From Nissolia schottii (taxonomy: Eukaryota > Streptophyta > Magnoliopsida > Fabales > Fabaceae): a stretch of 64,000 nucleotides of DNA. Shown here piece by piece: positions 36,303 to 50,875 of this stretch. The notes under the pieces are model-generated. The model did no database searches and was not told the origin of the DNA. It saw nothing but the letters and a program-made list of their open reading frames with translations. Where the stretch lies: assembly GCA_003254905.1 (NCBI GenBank), contig QANU01006985.1, positions 631,993 through 695,992 of the forward strand, written 5' to 3'. Numbering within the stretch: the stretch's first letter is position 1; each line of letters starts with the position of its first letter. The position numbers and the translations under genes were made by a program.

Positions 36303-39300
36303 AAAGTTCCTAAAGACAAAAGAGGAAATAGTTATTATTAGTATTATTGTAATTGTTATGAGAACTATTTTAAAGAGTTGGTGTGGTGTCTGAAGCCCAA
36401 TGTCTGTGCTGTGTCTGTCTCTGAGAAAATATTGTACGGTTTTTGTAGCTTTTACTGCTACTAAACTCTTTTTACTTTTTTCTGTTCCTTTACCTCAGAG
36501 AACACCCCCCCTTCTTCCCCCACTTACAATTTGACCCTTTTTCCCATTTGGAAAAATAATGTAATGTAGCACATGATGGTTGCACAAATTTGAATAATTT
36601 AAAGTGGAGCTCTTATGTGCAGGGAGAAATATTATCTTTGATCTCTAAATTTTTATTTAGTATCTTATTTATTTTTTAATATAAATAAAGAGTTAAGGTA
36701 TCTTATGTTTTTTTAGTCTTTTGGTTAGTCCATTTGTTTATGAATCTATCATATATAAAAACTAATGAGAACAACAACAAAAAATGTTGGAGATTAAATA
36801 AGGAATCAAATATTATATTAGAGGCAAGATAGAGAAACTAATATGACAACAATACTATATTAGATATCAGATAGAGAAACTAACATGACAACAACGTCAT
36901 TTCTCTGAGTATGGGAGGAGGTCCATTGATGATTAAAACAAAGTAGGAGTGATTAATATGAAAGAAAGAGTAGTCAAAAAAAAGATTTAACAACTAGCTC
37001 ACCATCTATTACTTAACTTATGGACAGATGGACTAACGAGGACAACAACAAACTTGAGACTACTTTAACACTTTATTTTTATCAGGAATTAATTAGGACA
37101 CCAAGTAAAAGTGTAGGACCGAACAAAGCATTTCCCTTATTTATAGTTAAGTAGTGTTATATGAATTACTAAAAAAATATAGATACTTTGTTACTATTCT
37201 CGCAATACATTATGAAATCCAACATGTTTTCGGCGGTTTCATGATGTGTTACAAGAGGAGTGACAATGTGTCTATATATTTTGAATAATCAAAATAACAT
37301 TTTTGTTTACATCTTATTATTCATCTCAATACATATCATGAAAGTCACTTCTTATAAATTGGATTTTATCATGTGTTATGAGAAATGTGGCAAAATATAA
37401 ACCCATTTTTATACATTTATATAGTAAAATTGTTTTAAATAAGAAAATGAGAATATTTATTTTTGGATGTATAAAGTCAAAATGAAGACATATAAATCTC
37501 ACTTGGGTAACCTAAATGTGAAACTAATCATTTTTTAAAGGGAAAAATCTACTATAGAGAATGATTATGTAGTAAACCATTCTTTGGTAACAAATTTTAT
37601 AATTTTAAAATATTACGTTAAATATATTGTAGCCACCTATAAATGATGTATTTTCTTAAGATAGAAGCAGAGATGTTTTTTTTTTTATGCTTGATGTAAG
37701 AGGATTAGAGAAAATTACTCTTCCCTTTGGTTTATTTTGCTCCTGTCTTTTTATTTATTTGTTGTTCTTTTTAACTTCTCACTGCATTAACTATTGCATT
37801 GCATGATGTGAATATTTTTAACTGGGGGATTATTTTTGTTTTGTCGTTTTGCTTGCTAGTTCCCCTTGATACAAGTTCCATGTTCTGATAAAGTGAGTCT
37901 ACTTAGGTAATCCAAGTACTAATTCAAAATCTTTGTACTTACAGACAGTGATTAGTGTTCAGACATTGTGTGACCTTTGCTCAGTGTTGGAATTAGAACA
38001 TGGATCCTCCCGTCTACCCTGGGAGTTGAAGATTGTTCCTATAGAATCATAGGAACCACACTATATATCCGTACCTTCAAACGAAATCAGCCTCGCATGC
38101 TTAAATACACCAACCTTTTCTCCTGTTTTATCAAAGGCCACATATATTAATTAATGATAATAATAATAATAATAAATTAATCAATGGAATGGAATCAATT
38201 GTTGAAAGTGCGTGCTAACTATATGCATCATAATAGCCTTCAGTACATTTATTTACTGTGCCCAGATGGTCACTTTTCTAGGCAATAGCTGAAAACCACT
38301 GATGTAGGTTGAAGGGAAAAAATATGTTTCATATGAGAAATTTTTAGTTGGTTTTAGAAATATTATTTATTTTAATTTATTTATTATTTGATACATAAAT
38401 AAATATAAATCACTCATATCCTTTAAATTATTAATATTTATTAATGTGTTAAATAATAAATAAATTAGTGTAAATAATTTCTCTTACCTAAAAGCAACTA
38501 ACAATTTCTGGTTTCATGCCGTGTTAGTGGACCAAGTCAGATTGTGTTGTTTAAGGAGTAAAAGCTAGTCAACCATGAGAGGGGCATATAAGTAATTTGT
38601 GAGGTTGGACTGGCATGACTATTTATGCTGTACAAGTTGCGTTCTTCCTTCGTCACAGCACACTTCCTTTCTACCTTCGTACAATACCCTACCTTCAACC
38701 AACACAAAACAAACAATTCCCCCCCCCCCCCCAAACATTAAGAAACGGATTCCCTCGGGTTAAAATTAATATTTTTAATTATGCAAAGAGATAAAAACAT
38801 AAAGATTTTAATAAACAAAGTCTTTAATACTATACCATAACTTAATTTAACTATGTTTCTAATCTATTTACCCATATTTTTTACTACGTTTGTGTGATAG
38901 TACGCTAGAGGATGATAAAAGTTCAACCATTTTTTTTTTGGAATAATCTGTCCCACATTTTATGGTTAAGAGAAATGTGATAGTAACAAATTTGATATAT
39001 TATATATAAGAGTGACATTTTGGAAGACTTAACTTTAAAACTTACATATTTTAATGAATAATACTTGATATTTCTTAAAATATCAAATGTCATTTATCAA
39101 AATGTATAAGTTGATAAATAAGTTGGGGGGAGTTGTTTGTGTGAAAAGTATCACTTATTAAACCACTTGTCCAGAAATGTAACTAGGTAGTCCGAACCGA
39201 ATATGGCAGAGCAATAGACAATGATATCGTATGTGGACAAGGGCATTCATTGTCCAGTGCAGTACTCTTGGCTAATACTCCTGAAGTTTGAGACATTGAT

Positions 39301-39923
39301 GATGAAAGCAAGAAAATTCGATTAAAATAGCTCGTGTGTGAGCCAGTTAATTATATATCCTTACAGTTTGATGTATACATGGGTATTGTCTTCATTTCTG
39401 TTCATTTTTATACACGTGTCAAGATAAAGAGGAAGGAACTGGCTAGTTTACAAAAAAAAAAATTCACACTTCAATGTTTTGTTCAAATCGTTTGCAAATG
39501 AGAAAAAGGGCACTCTTCATCTGTACTAATACCATTATTATTTGTTCCACTTTATGAAAACACATAACCCGTGCCCTCCTAAGCATGCCATGCATGCACC
39601 TTTATTTTTGGCAGTCATAGTTGTAATCAAATAGTAATATCAAAGCTCTGCCCAAAACTACCAAGTTACTAAAAACAAAGGCACATTTAAGAGGTGAAAT
39701 GTGTGGAGGCAGAAGGGACACACCAAAATGTTTCCACTAATGTAACAGCCAGGAGGGCAAAATCCCGGTAGCTTTGCTGTAGCATTCATTCATATTTATC
39801 CTGGTTTTTTAATCAATGTGAAAGAAAGAACTGCCACATCTTGGACTTGGACCACAACACCCTAATTCACTCTTAATGAATTGTGATCACCACAAAAATA
39901 AGAGTGGTGCAATTTGTAGTTAA

Positions 39924-40091
39924 GTTTTGCTGACAAATACTCTAAGAACACTTATTAAAGAATCAAAAATAGAGTTTTTACCAAATACATAAACCTTTTA
40001 AATTTTCAATGCAATAAATACTTTAAAAAAAACTAAAATCTTTCTTCTTATGATTCTTTAACAAGTGCCCTTAGTATGCTTGTTAGAAAAC
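39924..40091. mobile_element. Small MITE, copy B (same family as 3942-4096)
   Basis: The 168-bp element starts GTTTTGCTGACAAATACTCT. Its reverse end starts GTTTTCTAACAAGCATACTA, and both continue into AAAGAATCA about 40 bp in. The inverted ends and the shared words with copy A (GTTTTGCTNACAA, TCTAAGA, ACACTT) identify one family. No coding capacity. Confidence 0.65.
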
Positions 40092-41179
40092 CCTTTGTAG
40101 TTTTGTACTACTAATTGAACTTCCTTCGAATGACACTAATTAAACATTAGTTAAGAGAAAAATTGAATCAATCCATTCTCAAACATTGTCTAACTGGCAT
40201 TTCAGTGTTCATTGAAATATGTCTATAAAAGAGATACAAAAGAATAAGCGAATGAAGATCACAGCCTCAACATTTTTCTGGGGGGTAGGTCGATTTAAGA
40301 TCGCAATGACTAGCAGACAATAAATTCTCCCTAAATTTTGAGTAAATGATGGGGGCCACAAGGTCCAATTCTCTCCACTTTTGTAGCTTTGTGTAATACC
40401 AATCGAGGTCAAAATCTTTGTACTAGTACTATTGAAGATCTTTAAACTCTGCAATGTGTTACTAAAGATTTAAATTTGAATATAGAATTTCCTGTGCTAT
40501 ATGATCATTTGCAAGGATTTGATTACACAAAACACAGTAATCTGAAGGTTTGAACAAGCTTTTATGCCATGGCACAGTAATTTTTTACAATCCGTACCTC
40601 AGTCCCAAATCAGTTGATTTTCCAAAGGAGCAAGCAGGACAGCATTAAAATAAAGGATATGAACAAGAAGAAAGTAGGTATACATTACTTTCATGTCTCC
40701 CACGAATTTTTCTGCTTTAATGCTTGTACAACACTAAGTTTGTCTGCAATAAACTTAGAAAATCAAGCTGCATTAAATCAATCAAACAAACTAGCAAGCC
40801 TTGAATCCTGACCATGTTGTCATTGATCCCAAAAGCCACCCAGTAGTAGCTTTCTAATACAATCATAAGAACTTTAAATAAGGATATAGAACTTATTTAC
40901 ATTGTGCATAAGATTAAAAGCATATCTTCTACTTGTGCTGTAAGAAAAAGGACATTTTACATGGAATAAAACCCTATAAAACTTTGAAGCTTGAATTATA
41001 TATCATTTGACTAATTATTTACATGGGCTGCATAATAAAGCCTTAAAAGGAGGAGAAGGCCAGGGTAAAAGGTAATTTGGGTAATATTTTAACTCAATGT
41101 AGGAAAATTGTGCAACACTGAACTTGCGTTCAAGCTTGAAGAACACAATAATATTCCCAGAAAGTTGTACATGGAAACC

Positions 41180-44100
41180 CTATTCCTTTTGGAAGAAAGA
41201 TAGAACAAGATCTGTATGTACAGAAAAGAGCTGTGTATCCATGAAAAGCTGTTAACAAGGAAACAAAGGAGAAAAATCTCAGTTAATATATAAAATGTTT
41301 GTCAATAACACAAACAAGACATTTTACAAGCTTAAGCTGATTTGAGCATGCTACCATGTTATGTACGTGACCCGTTGTCTTTGAAGAGAAATTTTTTTTT
41401 TCATTTAACACATGCATAAAATGCACTTATGATTTGATGCATTTAGAACAATACAACAAGGTTTGCCAATGCTTGAGATTAGAACTAATCTCAAGTGGAT
41501 TTTAGGATTTGATTCAATTAATAGAAGCCAGAAGTAGCTTCAAGTGGATTTCTGATCACTAAAAACTTACAGGCAAATATGAGTAAAGTTTGTTTAAATA
41601 ATTAGCAGAAGGAACTGAATAAGATCAAGAAATAAACCTTCATAAAAGGGCGATCACGATAAGGGAACGACTCAATGAAACTCTCCTTCAAAAGCAAGGA
41701 TACCTGAAGGCACAAGGTACAAACCATCATCCCAGATCTTCATAATAGTTACCAAAATATGCCGTTTGCGAAGTAAGTCAATGTTTATACAGGATGGCAA
41801 ACTTCAATGCATGCCTTTCACTTATACATTTTCTTAAATAATACATAATCTTGTTTTAATTACTGTTTTTTATTTATTTGATTTTGCTTATGAACATTAA
41901 GATAATAACATCTGTCTCTCATTAATTACCACTCGAGCAAAAAGGCAAAGCCAAGCATCGTAGCTCAATTTTCATAAAGGTGGAGTACGTGAGGAATAAT
42001 CTAAGATGTCTAAGCTTTTCTAGTTGTCTCGAGATATTCTAGGACTCGTGCTATTCATATCACTAAACTTGAAAATTTAGTAAAACAAAGAATTACCGAA
42101 CAATTAAGGTGGTTATTGGAAAGAATTTTACTCCAAAAGGATCCTGCTTTTTCTTTGATTAAAGGAAGAATTCATAACAGGTAGTAACTACAAAATAAAT
42201 GATTGATTGTTTTTGTTGTAAAATTAAGTTGAATTTAGTCCTATACTACCATTCTCAATTCAATAATTAACTTTAGAGGTATAAACAGTAGAGACAGAAA
42301 TACACACCTTATCATCGTTGGATTGTACATTGGTAATTGTGTGAGAACGGATGTTATAGCAAAGAGAATCCAAGTAGGATCTTAACACCAAAAGGAACCC
42401 CTTTGCAGCTTCAATCTGTAGGGGAACTAACACATAAGAATAACCGAATAAAGTACGGAGCCATGTTTCGTAACAGTTTTACATGGAAACAGTCGTGACA
42501 AACCAGAAATAATAATTTTTCTGCGGCTGCACAATATTATGAAGAACTACTAGGAAACTAAATAAATGCCTCTTGCGAAATGGCTCTTGCAAGTTGCATC
42601 ACTTCATATAATACGTGTAGGTAAAAATCAAGATACTAAAAACAACAGAAAATGGAGGATAAGAGAGCAATAAAGAGGAAATCAGGAAAGGTAATGGAAA
42701 ACGATGAGATCATTAAAGAAGGCCAAACCTGCAGTTGTGTGCATTCATACACCGGCCTTCTCCTGCCCATGTAACTTTCCCCTACAAGAGTTGCATGATA
42801 AGGACGTAACAAAGAGGCTAGCTCTTTCTGTCTTGGCAGTTGTGGGATTGTCGATGACTTCACCTATTGCAACATAACAGCAGATCGTGTCTTATTATCC
42901 GCAACTAGTTAGAGAATAACCAAAGGAAAAGCAAACAATTATGGGAGCTAAGCCCTATTCTATTGATACAATACAATGCAATATAGTCGTACAAAATCAT
43001 TGATACATAGAATAATGTTTGCCTTCATTTGAAGCCCTTACTTTTCAATTGTAAAAAGAAAGAAAAGGTCACGCATACTAATGCTCAGTTAATTGTCTTG
43101 TTGGGGACAAAAAGAGTTGGTTTTTATTGGCATAAAAAAGAATACAAAAGAATTACGCACCTGGTTTCTATTGGCATCAACTAAGATAACATTGGATGAC
43201 TTTGACTGAACTTCGCTGGTCTTGTTCTTTATACCAACCTAGAGAATTGATTTTGTAGACAGTCAACACCAGATATGGTATTTATCAACTGAAGGGTTAA
43301 GATAAAAACAGTTTAACTTGAAAGTTGAAACCAAATTTAACCACATACTCCAGTAGCAAGTCTAATTTTATCTTCCAACATATGAAAGGCAATATAATTT
43401 ATTTTACCAGCTCCAAATATGTGTTCATCATCAATATCAAAGTAATAACATGACATCCGCAAGGGCAAGTACTGAGCTTGCATTTAAATGAACAAAATAA
43501 CCCTAAAGCAAAAAAACATCCTCATAGCCTGACTCCAATCAGATAACATTCTTAAATAGTTAAAGCAAGAAGAACCAAATACTCACTACGTAAGGGACAG
43601 GTGCATCCAAAAACTCAAGCATGTCATTTGGTAAAACCTGGAAGATCATGTTCTTATCAAATCACACGAGGTGAAAAATAGAAATTAATGACAAGTAAAA
43701 GCTAAAATTAACTTTGATGCTATAAGTAGAAAGAAATCAAACCGGCATTAGCAGGCTTTGCCATTGGTAAGGCCGGATTAGTGGAATAACTGATAAAACT
43801 GAAGCAGATAGGATTCCCTGGACATGAAAAGAAAACTTAAAATTTATACAAATACAAACTGAGCCAGCAAAATTATTTCTAATGAGGAGGACAAAATCTT
43901 AGTGGTTTTTGCAGTTAACTCCATATTATTAAACAAGATAATTAAAGACATTTGTTCTGAGTGACTAATTTGTAAAACTAGATGATAAGAATGCTGTTGC
44001 AAGATTTGCAAATAACATGACTTGCATGTTTAAATAAGAATAGCAAAATGACTGATCCCATATGCATAAGCACATGAGCAAGGCCAAGACCAAAAATGAG

Positions 44101-47100
44101 AAGAAACTGAAGTTACCAAACTACAAATGTAATTACTGCTCCTAACATATCAACTATCAACAAGGGAAAAATAGTATTCTCACAGGACAAATCAGCATAC
44201 AACCAATGACACAGATGACTTCACAGCAAAAAAACAGCAGAACATGTTAGACGATGATTATGATGGTTAGTTATTGTTATTGTAATTGTTGTTGCTGTTA
44301 TCTGCTAAAAGAACAGGGCAGATTAATCATTGTCACAAGATCATTACTAACTTCACTTGACGTAGAAGACATACCAAATTAGAACAGACAACAACTATCT
44401 GCTTCTCTAGAAGAACTCCAGCAAAGAATGTTAACACCTGCAGAGTGCAGAATGGATACAGTCAGTTAAACAACTGATAGTTTCAAAACTATTGTACAAG
44501 CGTTATTAAACAGCTACACTTGGATGTCAGAATTTCAATTTCAGGAGAAAGCTTCCATGATAAACTCAAAACTAAGATGCATAATTTTCCCCTCAAATTT
44601 GGTAACAGTTGAAGTGACCAAATTAATGATTAATATCACATCTTAACTTTGAATGTAGAAGCTAAAGCTATTTATAAAGCACTATCTTGACAAACAAAGA
44701 TCACTTATAAACAAGATGTATCCAAGTACAAAATTTCAGCATTTTTTGTAGACTTAAAAAATGCTGAAATCATGAGAGGCTGCACTTGAGCTTCAAGTGA
44801 AGCATACAAGTCCTCCCCACTCACTACAAAAATGAAAGAAAGAATAGCAACCTCCTGGTAAAACCATAATGAATCCACCCACATATAATAAGCTCAACAT
44901 AAAAGTAATTCAGATAAACAATCCATAGAAAAAAAGAAATAATTCCACGTACTTGGAAGATCAAGCACAATATTAACAAAATATGGCAAGAAACAGAGTT
45001 TAAAGATGCTTAGACCAAAGCATAAAACATGGCAAAAGAAACAGAGTTTATAAATGCTTAGACCAAAGCATAAAACATACATGTTCAAGTCTCAGGGTTC
45101 CACACAAGCATGCTACAGCCCACATAGATAATGCAGTTGCCTCTTCCGCTAAAAGAGCATTATGTGCCTATGAGGAACAAACAACAATGAAGTACTGTTG
45201 GCCATGAGCAAATGACTATCAAACAGAATGCTGCCACGAAGTCTCAAATCATAAATCTAAAGTGGAAGGAAGTTCATTCAATCGAAAGTTGTTATAACAA
45301 CATACATCAGCTAATTTTAGTCCAGTACTACTAGATTTCAAACCATCTGTTGAACCGCCAAGATATAGAACCGTCTCAGCTGGTCTATGATATTCCAAGG
45401 GATGCAGGTGCTCCAAAGGATGAAATCTAATTGCTGAGCCCCTTGCAGGGCAACGTAAACGGTAATATTCACTTATAATCTGTAGTGGTCCATGATTATT
45501 TTCCTGGGAATGGTAAAAATACCGTAAGCTATAAAATATCACCAAAGAAGACCAGATAATAGCTCTTGGTGCATGTAAAACTACAAACCTTGGCCCATTC
45601 AACAACATCATGCAAGTCATTTGAATCCTCCTGACCAGAGAATGATGCTTCTTCTGTTTCATTATCATTGGCATCACTCCTAAAATCTGTGTCTTCACAA
45701 GGTGAACCTTGAAAACTGCAAAAATCAGATCATATGTTCAAGATTCATCACTTAGAAGGGACAGTAATTCAATTCAGGACAAACATAGTCCTCTAAAGAT
45801 AACTACATGTAAAACACCATATTTTTCATGGATAATGAAGAAAAATTATAAGGAAAAAAAAAGGAATATAAAGGAAAAAAGTAAGACAGCCTACTCTTCA
45901 TAAACAAAAAACCAAATGATAGAAAAAATAAAATGAAACAAAGCAAATCAAAGACATTAATAAAAGAGAGCACTCCAATCCCTATGCATGTCTCTATGAA
46001 CGAGACTCCCAAAAAGAACTGTAATAAGATTCAGAGCCATGTACCTGCAGGAAGATTCAGAGCTTTCATACTGGCAATGGCGCAAAAGTGGCAGAAGAGC
46101 ATTGGGTAAATGCTTATCTTCTGATTGATGGTTGGTTGCAAAAGCATCTCTATACTGATCACTATCTTCGGAATTCACAGTGCTCGATTCTTCTTTGGCC
46201 GTTGCCCCATCAACATCAGGATCAGTTGGCACAACATTGTCATAATTGATTCTCTCCTTGTATATCTGCAGTTCCCCATTAACCATTTGATGCTCTGTGT
46301 GGCCATCACCCACAATGTTTTCAGGTGTGGAATTTCTTAAGCTTGACTGAGAAATCCTTGGGTTTCCATCAAGTTTGTCTTCCATTGGTCTCTCAGAACT
46401 GCTGTCTGAGTTTTCATCCTCAAAGTTACCATCAAGAGATTCAAAATTTAGATCTCCAATGCTTTTTGTCAACCGCTCTAGCCTTTCTTGTGTGAAAATG
46501 CTACAGAGACATTAATACAATAAAGTGAGCAAAAAAGACAAAATCATAACATACCCTAGCATGCTAGAAAATGCAAATATTCCTTCTATCTGTCTCCAGG
46601 TCAAACAGAAATCTATCCATAAAGTCCTACAGGTAAAGCCATCAAACCTACCTATTTAAAACACCAAAGTGCAATTCGAAAAATGGAAGCCTTGAAAGAA
46701 TGCAGTAACATCTCTGTGTGGTTAATATTTGACGTCTCAAAGAAGAGTAAGGTGGCTGTTTATCAGAAATCACAGACAGCAACCCAGAGGAATTTTGCAC
46801 TAGTTCTTCAACTAAGACACAACACCCATAAAGTGTTGTATTGTCAGCGGCCTATAAAGTTCAAAAAAGAATAATAAATAAACAAAACAAAATAACAACG
46901 TGAGCGTAAGGAACCTGTACAACATAAATAACAAAAAACAAATCCGGCATTGTTTGGCAGAGTAGATTTGGAGAGAAGAAAGAGGAAATGGCTGGTGGAC
47001 ATAGGCCCCAGCCCAAGAGCCATAGCTAGAGTGACAAAAGGTTCCTTCGGGGATGGGGCTACTTGATCCTAGGAATCCCCCTAAGACCTCCTATGCACAT

Positions 47101-49462
47101 TATAAAAAACAACAACCAGCTTGTAGTCCAATTACATCAACCATATACTTTCTTCTTTGCAAATCCACTCTACCAAACAACGGATAATTGTAAATATTTA
47201 GATCATTGGTCCTTGTACCAAAGAACCCCAACAAATAAATTAAACTTGTAGCAAGAAAATTCTATTCTTCCACGAGAAATCGAAGTATTAGTTCTAGGAT
47301 GAATAATAGATACACCATAAGCACTAGCAACTTTGAAGCTGGTTTTTGCATCAAAAAAGGTAGACTTCATAACCATCATTTGAATGTTGACCGAGGGGAT
47401 TACATAAAGGTTTAAAACAACTATGAAAGAATCCAAATTAACATCGGTCCAGCCAGAAACCTATCCGAAATTCAGATGGCTAACTATCATAAAAAAATAT
47501 TTATAAGAGTACCCTATAGTAACTGGGGAAGGTACGCTTTAGAGAAGAAGAAAAGAGAGGAAGATATGGATACAGTATATTCCCACATATAGTTTAGAAC
47601 ACAGTTCAAAAAGCTGCCTTTTTTCCAATCACCATCCGTTGGAAAATGAAAATCAAACTAAAAAAAATACCCAAGTAAAAATAGAGTCATCAAAAGATCA
47701 AATTCACCAGAAAAAAAAAGAGAAGGAAATCATCAAAGTACAACAGCAGCAGCCAAAGAAGAAAATATAAGAAACCGGCAACAAAGTAGCAACAAGATAA
47801 CTTCAGATACCTGTAACCTGAACACAAATGACAGATCCCTTTGTTTAATGTGTTCCTGCAATATACAGACCATTTGTTATCAATTTTTAACAACTTAGAT
47901 ATCCCTCCAACTGCATCAAATAAAAAGGTTGCCAATATGCTCAAACTTGGAAGTAAATGAATAAATACCAATTAAGACAGTAATTTGCATAAAATTAATG
48001 TTAATGGAAGTATAGCATCGCACAAATACCTGCCCAAAAAAAATTTCATTCAACTCACTCATGGAAGGGGTTCTCTCAACAGCACGAACCTAAAATTGCA
48101 ACCAAAAAATAAATAAAAACGTAATTAAAAGATCATATGAACATTTAAAAAATGTAAGACAAGACAGACAAGTAGATGACTCTATAATTACTCTGCACAA
48201 TTACATAAATAAACTACTGTTGATGTCAGGAATTTAAGTACAAGTAATAACATTATTAATGATAATGTTGATATAAATATGGGGGTGGAGACAAAAGTTC
48301 ATTGAGCATACACTTACCTCCAAACCTCCAGGGAAGCAGAAAGAAAGAAGATCCTTGCATTTAAGAGGCAGCTGTTTTTCTGGAGGATAAACAAATAAGA
48401 CCTGGAAATTTTTGAATATGCGGTGTTCAGGGTACCAATATATTTAAAGCAAAAACTAAAAGACAATGATCAATCGAAATTCTGGTGGTCATAATAGTAA
48501 GACTGTAATGGCAATACAAATCATACTACAATTAGTACCATTGACAATAAGAACATTAAATATAATAATTCAATCTCTGCTACCAAATATCCCAACCTGA
48601 GGTTCAATATTTGGTTCTATACTAGGTTCTATACGGGATTGATTCTGATAACCAAGTGCACTTCTCAATTTTCCAGATCCTTCAAACTTTCTATCAACAT
48701 ATTGCCTTTGCAGTGCCTGAACATCACAATTAGGATGAATTCCAACGACCACCATGCTTTCGAACAGCCGCGAAGGCTCCTTCCAAGATTTATGGTCCTG
48801 TGAGCTCCAATGGGAGGGAATATATGAGAGCAATCAAGGGACAATTTATTTCAACAATTTGCGTCATGAGGTAATAAATAAGAAAACCTATAAATCCAAA
48901 AACTGATAATGGCACCGTTGAGAGTCATGAGCAAAGATATAATGGCTTAAAATGAAAGGGAAAGATCTGAAAGTTAAAATAAGTAACAGATGCTGGGGCT
49001 GAATTTCTAAAGGAAATACAGGGAAGAAAAATTCAAAACCAAGTGCCAACGATATACAATAACAAGCATCATAAGCTTTCTTTAAAGGTTATACACAAAA
49101 GACTAGAAGGGAAATGTAATTCTGGTACACTGAAGTTTAAGCACAATGCTGTACCATACCATGTGTTGCAACTGAAAGTTTGCAGCCCATTGACGCTTCA
49201 GACCAGTCAGGATTTCAGGATTGTAATATGCATGTTTAACATCGAGAGGGCGTGAAAAGCCCTTAATCATTTTTGTGACTTGATTCTGCAGCCTCTGAAG
49301 TTGGCTACCGCCATTATCATCTTTCAATGGATATATCAAAGGGGACGACGGAGAATTAACAGCAGCAGCAACAGCCTTAGCCACATCCTCAGTTTTCTGC
49401 GTAAAAAATGAAGCACCCCAACTAGGACTAGCTGATCCTTCCTCCTTTGCCATGCCAGTCAT
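41180..49462 (-). CDS. DENN (AEX-3) domain-containing protein
   Basis: DENN proteins are mostly guanine-nucleotide exchange factors for Rab GTPases in membrane traffic. Eighteen coding exons close in frame to 801 residues: 49160-49462, 48597-48797, 48318-48401, 48030-48089, 47811-47855, 46652-46851, 46045-46500, 45589-45715, 45306-45503, 45081-45167, 44375-44437, 43743-43817, 43587-43637, 43161-43238, 42729-42863, 42308-42415, 41638-41703 and 41180-41248. uDENN begins near residue 115 (MVVVGIHPNC, VYPPEKQLPLKCKDLLSFCFP). cDENN parts are LYGCCVLVEEL and LTFFAGVLLEKQIVVVCSNL. An acidic, Ser-rich insert of about 150 residues (298-450) splits them. dDENN-like sequence closes the protein. Matches the uncharacterised plant DENN (AEX-3) group, not SCD1. 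MAKEEGSAS at 49453 is an alternative start. Confidence 0.88.
44983..45076. repeat. 46-bp tandem duplication in a DENN intron
   Basis: Two adjacent copies begin ATGGCAAGAAACAGAGTTTA and ATGGCAAAAGAAACAGAGTT and both end in TTAGACCAAAGCATAAAAC. The second copy finishes five bases short of the exon 10 donor at 45080. Confidence 0.85.
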
Positions 49463-50875
49463 TTGTTCCTTCATAAACATGATAAGCGAATGACTCAGAT
49501 AAATAAAATCAAATGAGGTATCCGTCAGAACTAAAGCTAAACTAAATCTCAAAATATCAAATACAATCCAAACAACAAGCAAGACAATATTAATAAAGTA
49601 AATGGAAGTGGAGTATAACTAAGACTATGAACAAAAACAACCCACCAACAACTAAAACTCTCAAACCCCGATTACAATATGCTAATGAACAAGCAATTTT
49701 GTGGAAGAAATTCATATTCACTCGTTATTCACATAAATCTACTCTTGAAAGACTCTACAATGAACTGACTGAAAAAGCCATTAGCAATCTATTTTCTCAC
49801 TAGTATTAGCAATTGCACCAACTGAATAGCTAAAACAAGTTAAAAAAATAACTGAACCTATCCTATATTTGGTCCACATGCAGTGATTTGATTTCCCAGA
49901 TTACCCATGTCTCTCATCTAGGCAAAAAGTTCCCCACAGCAAAGAAGCCTATGTCTTTTATTAATAATAATTAAAAAAAAAAACGCTTTTTGGCCCAAAG
50001 AACATCTACTATCCGATGTCACACTCAATTTCTTCAAAGGATACATCAGTAGATATCATATGTTTCATGTTGTGCTCTCTGTTACACGAGCTGAATCACA
50101 CAGATTAAGAAAACACGATGCACCAATTCAATAACAAAACACAGTTAAAAAAATCCACCCAGCTTGTTAATCTATAAAAAGAAAAGACAACACCCCAAAA
50201 AAAAAGATACGCACAAAAATTTAGNAAAAAAAAAAAAAAAAGGAGTAGCCTCTCACCTGCAAGTAGCAAAATAGTAAAAGGAAAGAAAAGGGGGGGAAAT
50301 TTATAGAGAGGGTTTTCAGGCGGCTTTTAGCAAAGGTGTTGAGGTCTCTTGGCTTTAACGGAGGAAGAAGGTTAGGATTCAAGCTTAATTAAATTAATAA
50401 CAGATCAACTTTTTTACACGTAGTTTTCGCTTCGCAATGACATAAATAAATAATTAAATATAAATTAGATTTAGATGATCGATGGAACAGAGAAAAAATG
50501 AAACATAAATAATAATAATAATAATAATAGAAGGAGGGATTTCAGAAGTGGTGTTGGGTTGCGGGGTGGTGGAACGAACCAGAAGCTTCGTGGGCGTCGA
50601 AATGAAAAGAAAAAGTGTTGAAGGAAGAAAAATAAGAGATTGAGATGCAAAGTTGGGAGAGAAACAGTAACAGGGGAAGGGGAAAGGAAAAGGAAAAGGG
50701 GGTCAGTTTCTTATTTTGCCGCTGTTGTTGTTTATGGGCGCTCCTGGTGCTGGGGGGTTGGGTTACTGCATACTACTCGACACTTCCAACATTCTTCTTT
50801 GGTTGGCCACAACTGCATCCAATCAACAATGCCTCCAAAAGAAAATAATTACCTACACAAGATTAAGATTAATGT
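49463..50875. other. DENN 5' leader and promoter region
   Basis: This probably contains non-coding leader sequence and an intron, since no ATG-containing upstream exon could be joined with confidence. A single N lies at 50225 beside an A run. A short AAT repeat sits at about 50507-50529. The GA-rich stretch at 50640-50705 may be promoter. Confidence 0.5.

Larger units (their letters stand above)
35797..41179. other. GRF leader/promoter and intergenic DNA to the DENN gene
   Basis: 35809-36400 is the likely GRF 5' leader and promoter. It contains (CT)n at about 36086-36102 and (GA)n at about 36278-36302. Beyond it no gene is recognised. The spacer holds an AAT run (38157-38176), a 14-C run (38719-38732), a hairpin (GTTCCTAT/ATAGGAAC at 38035-38056) and a MITE at 39924. 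The DENN 3' untranslated region lies just before 41179. Confidence 0.6.
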
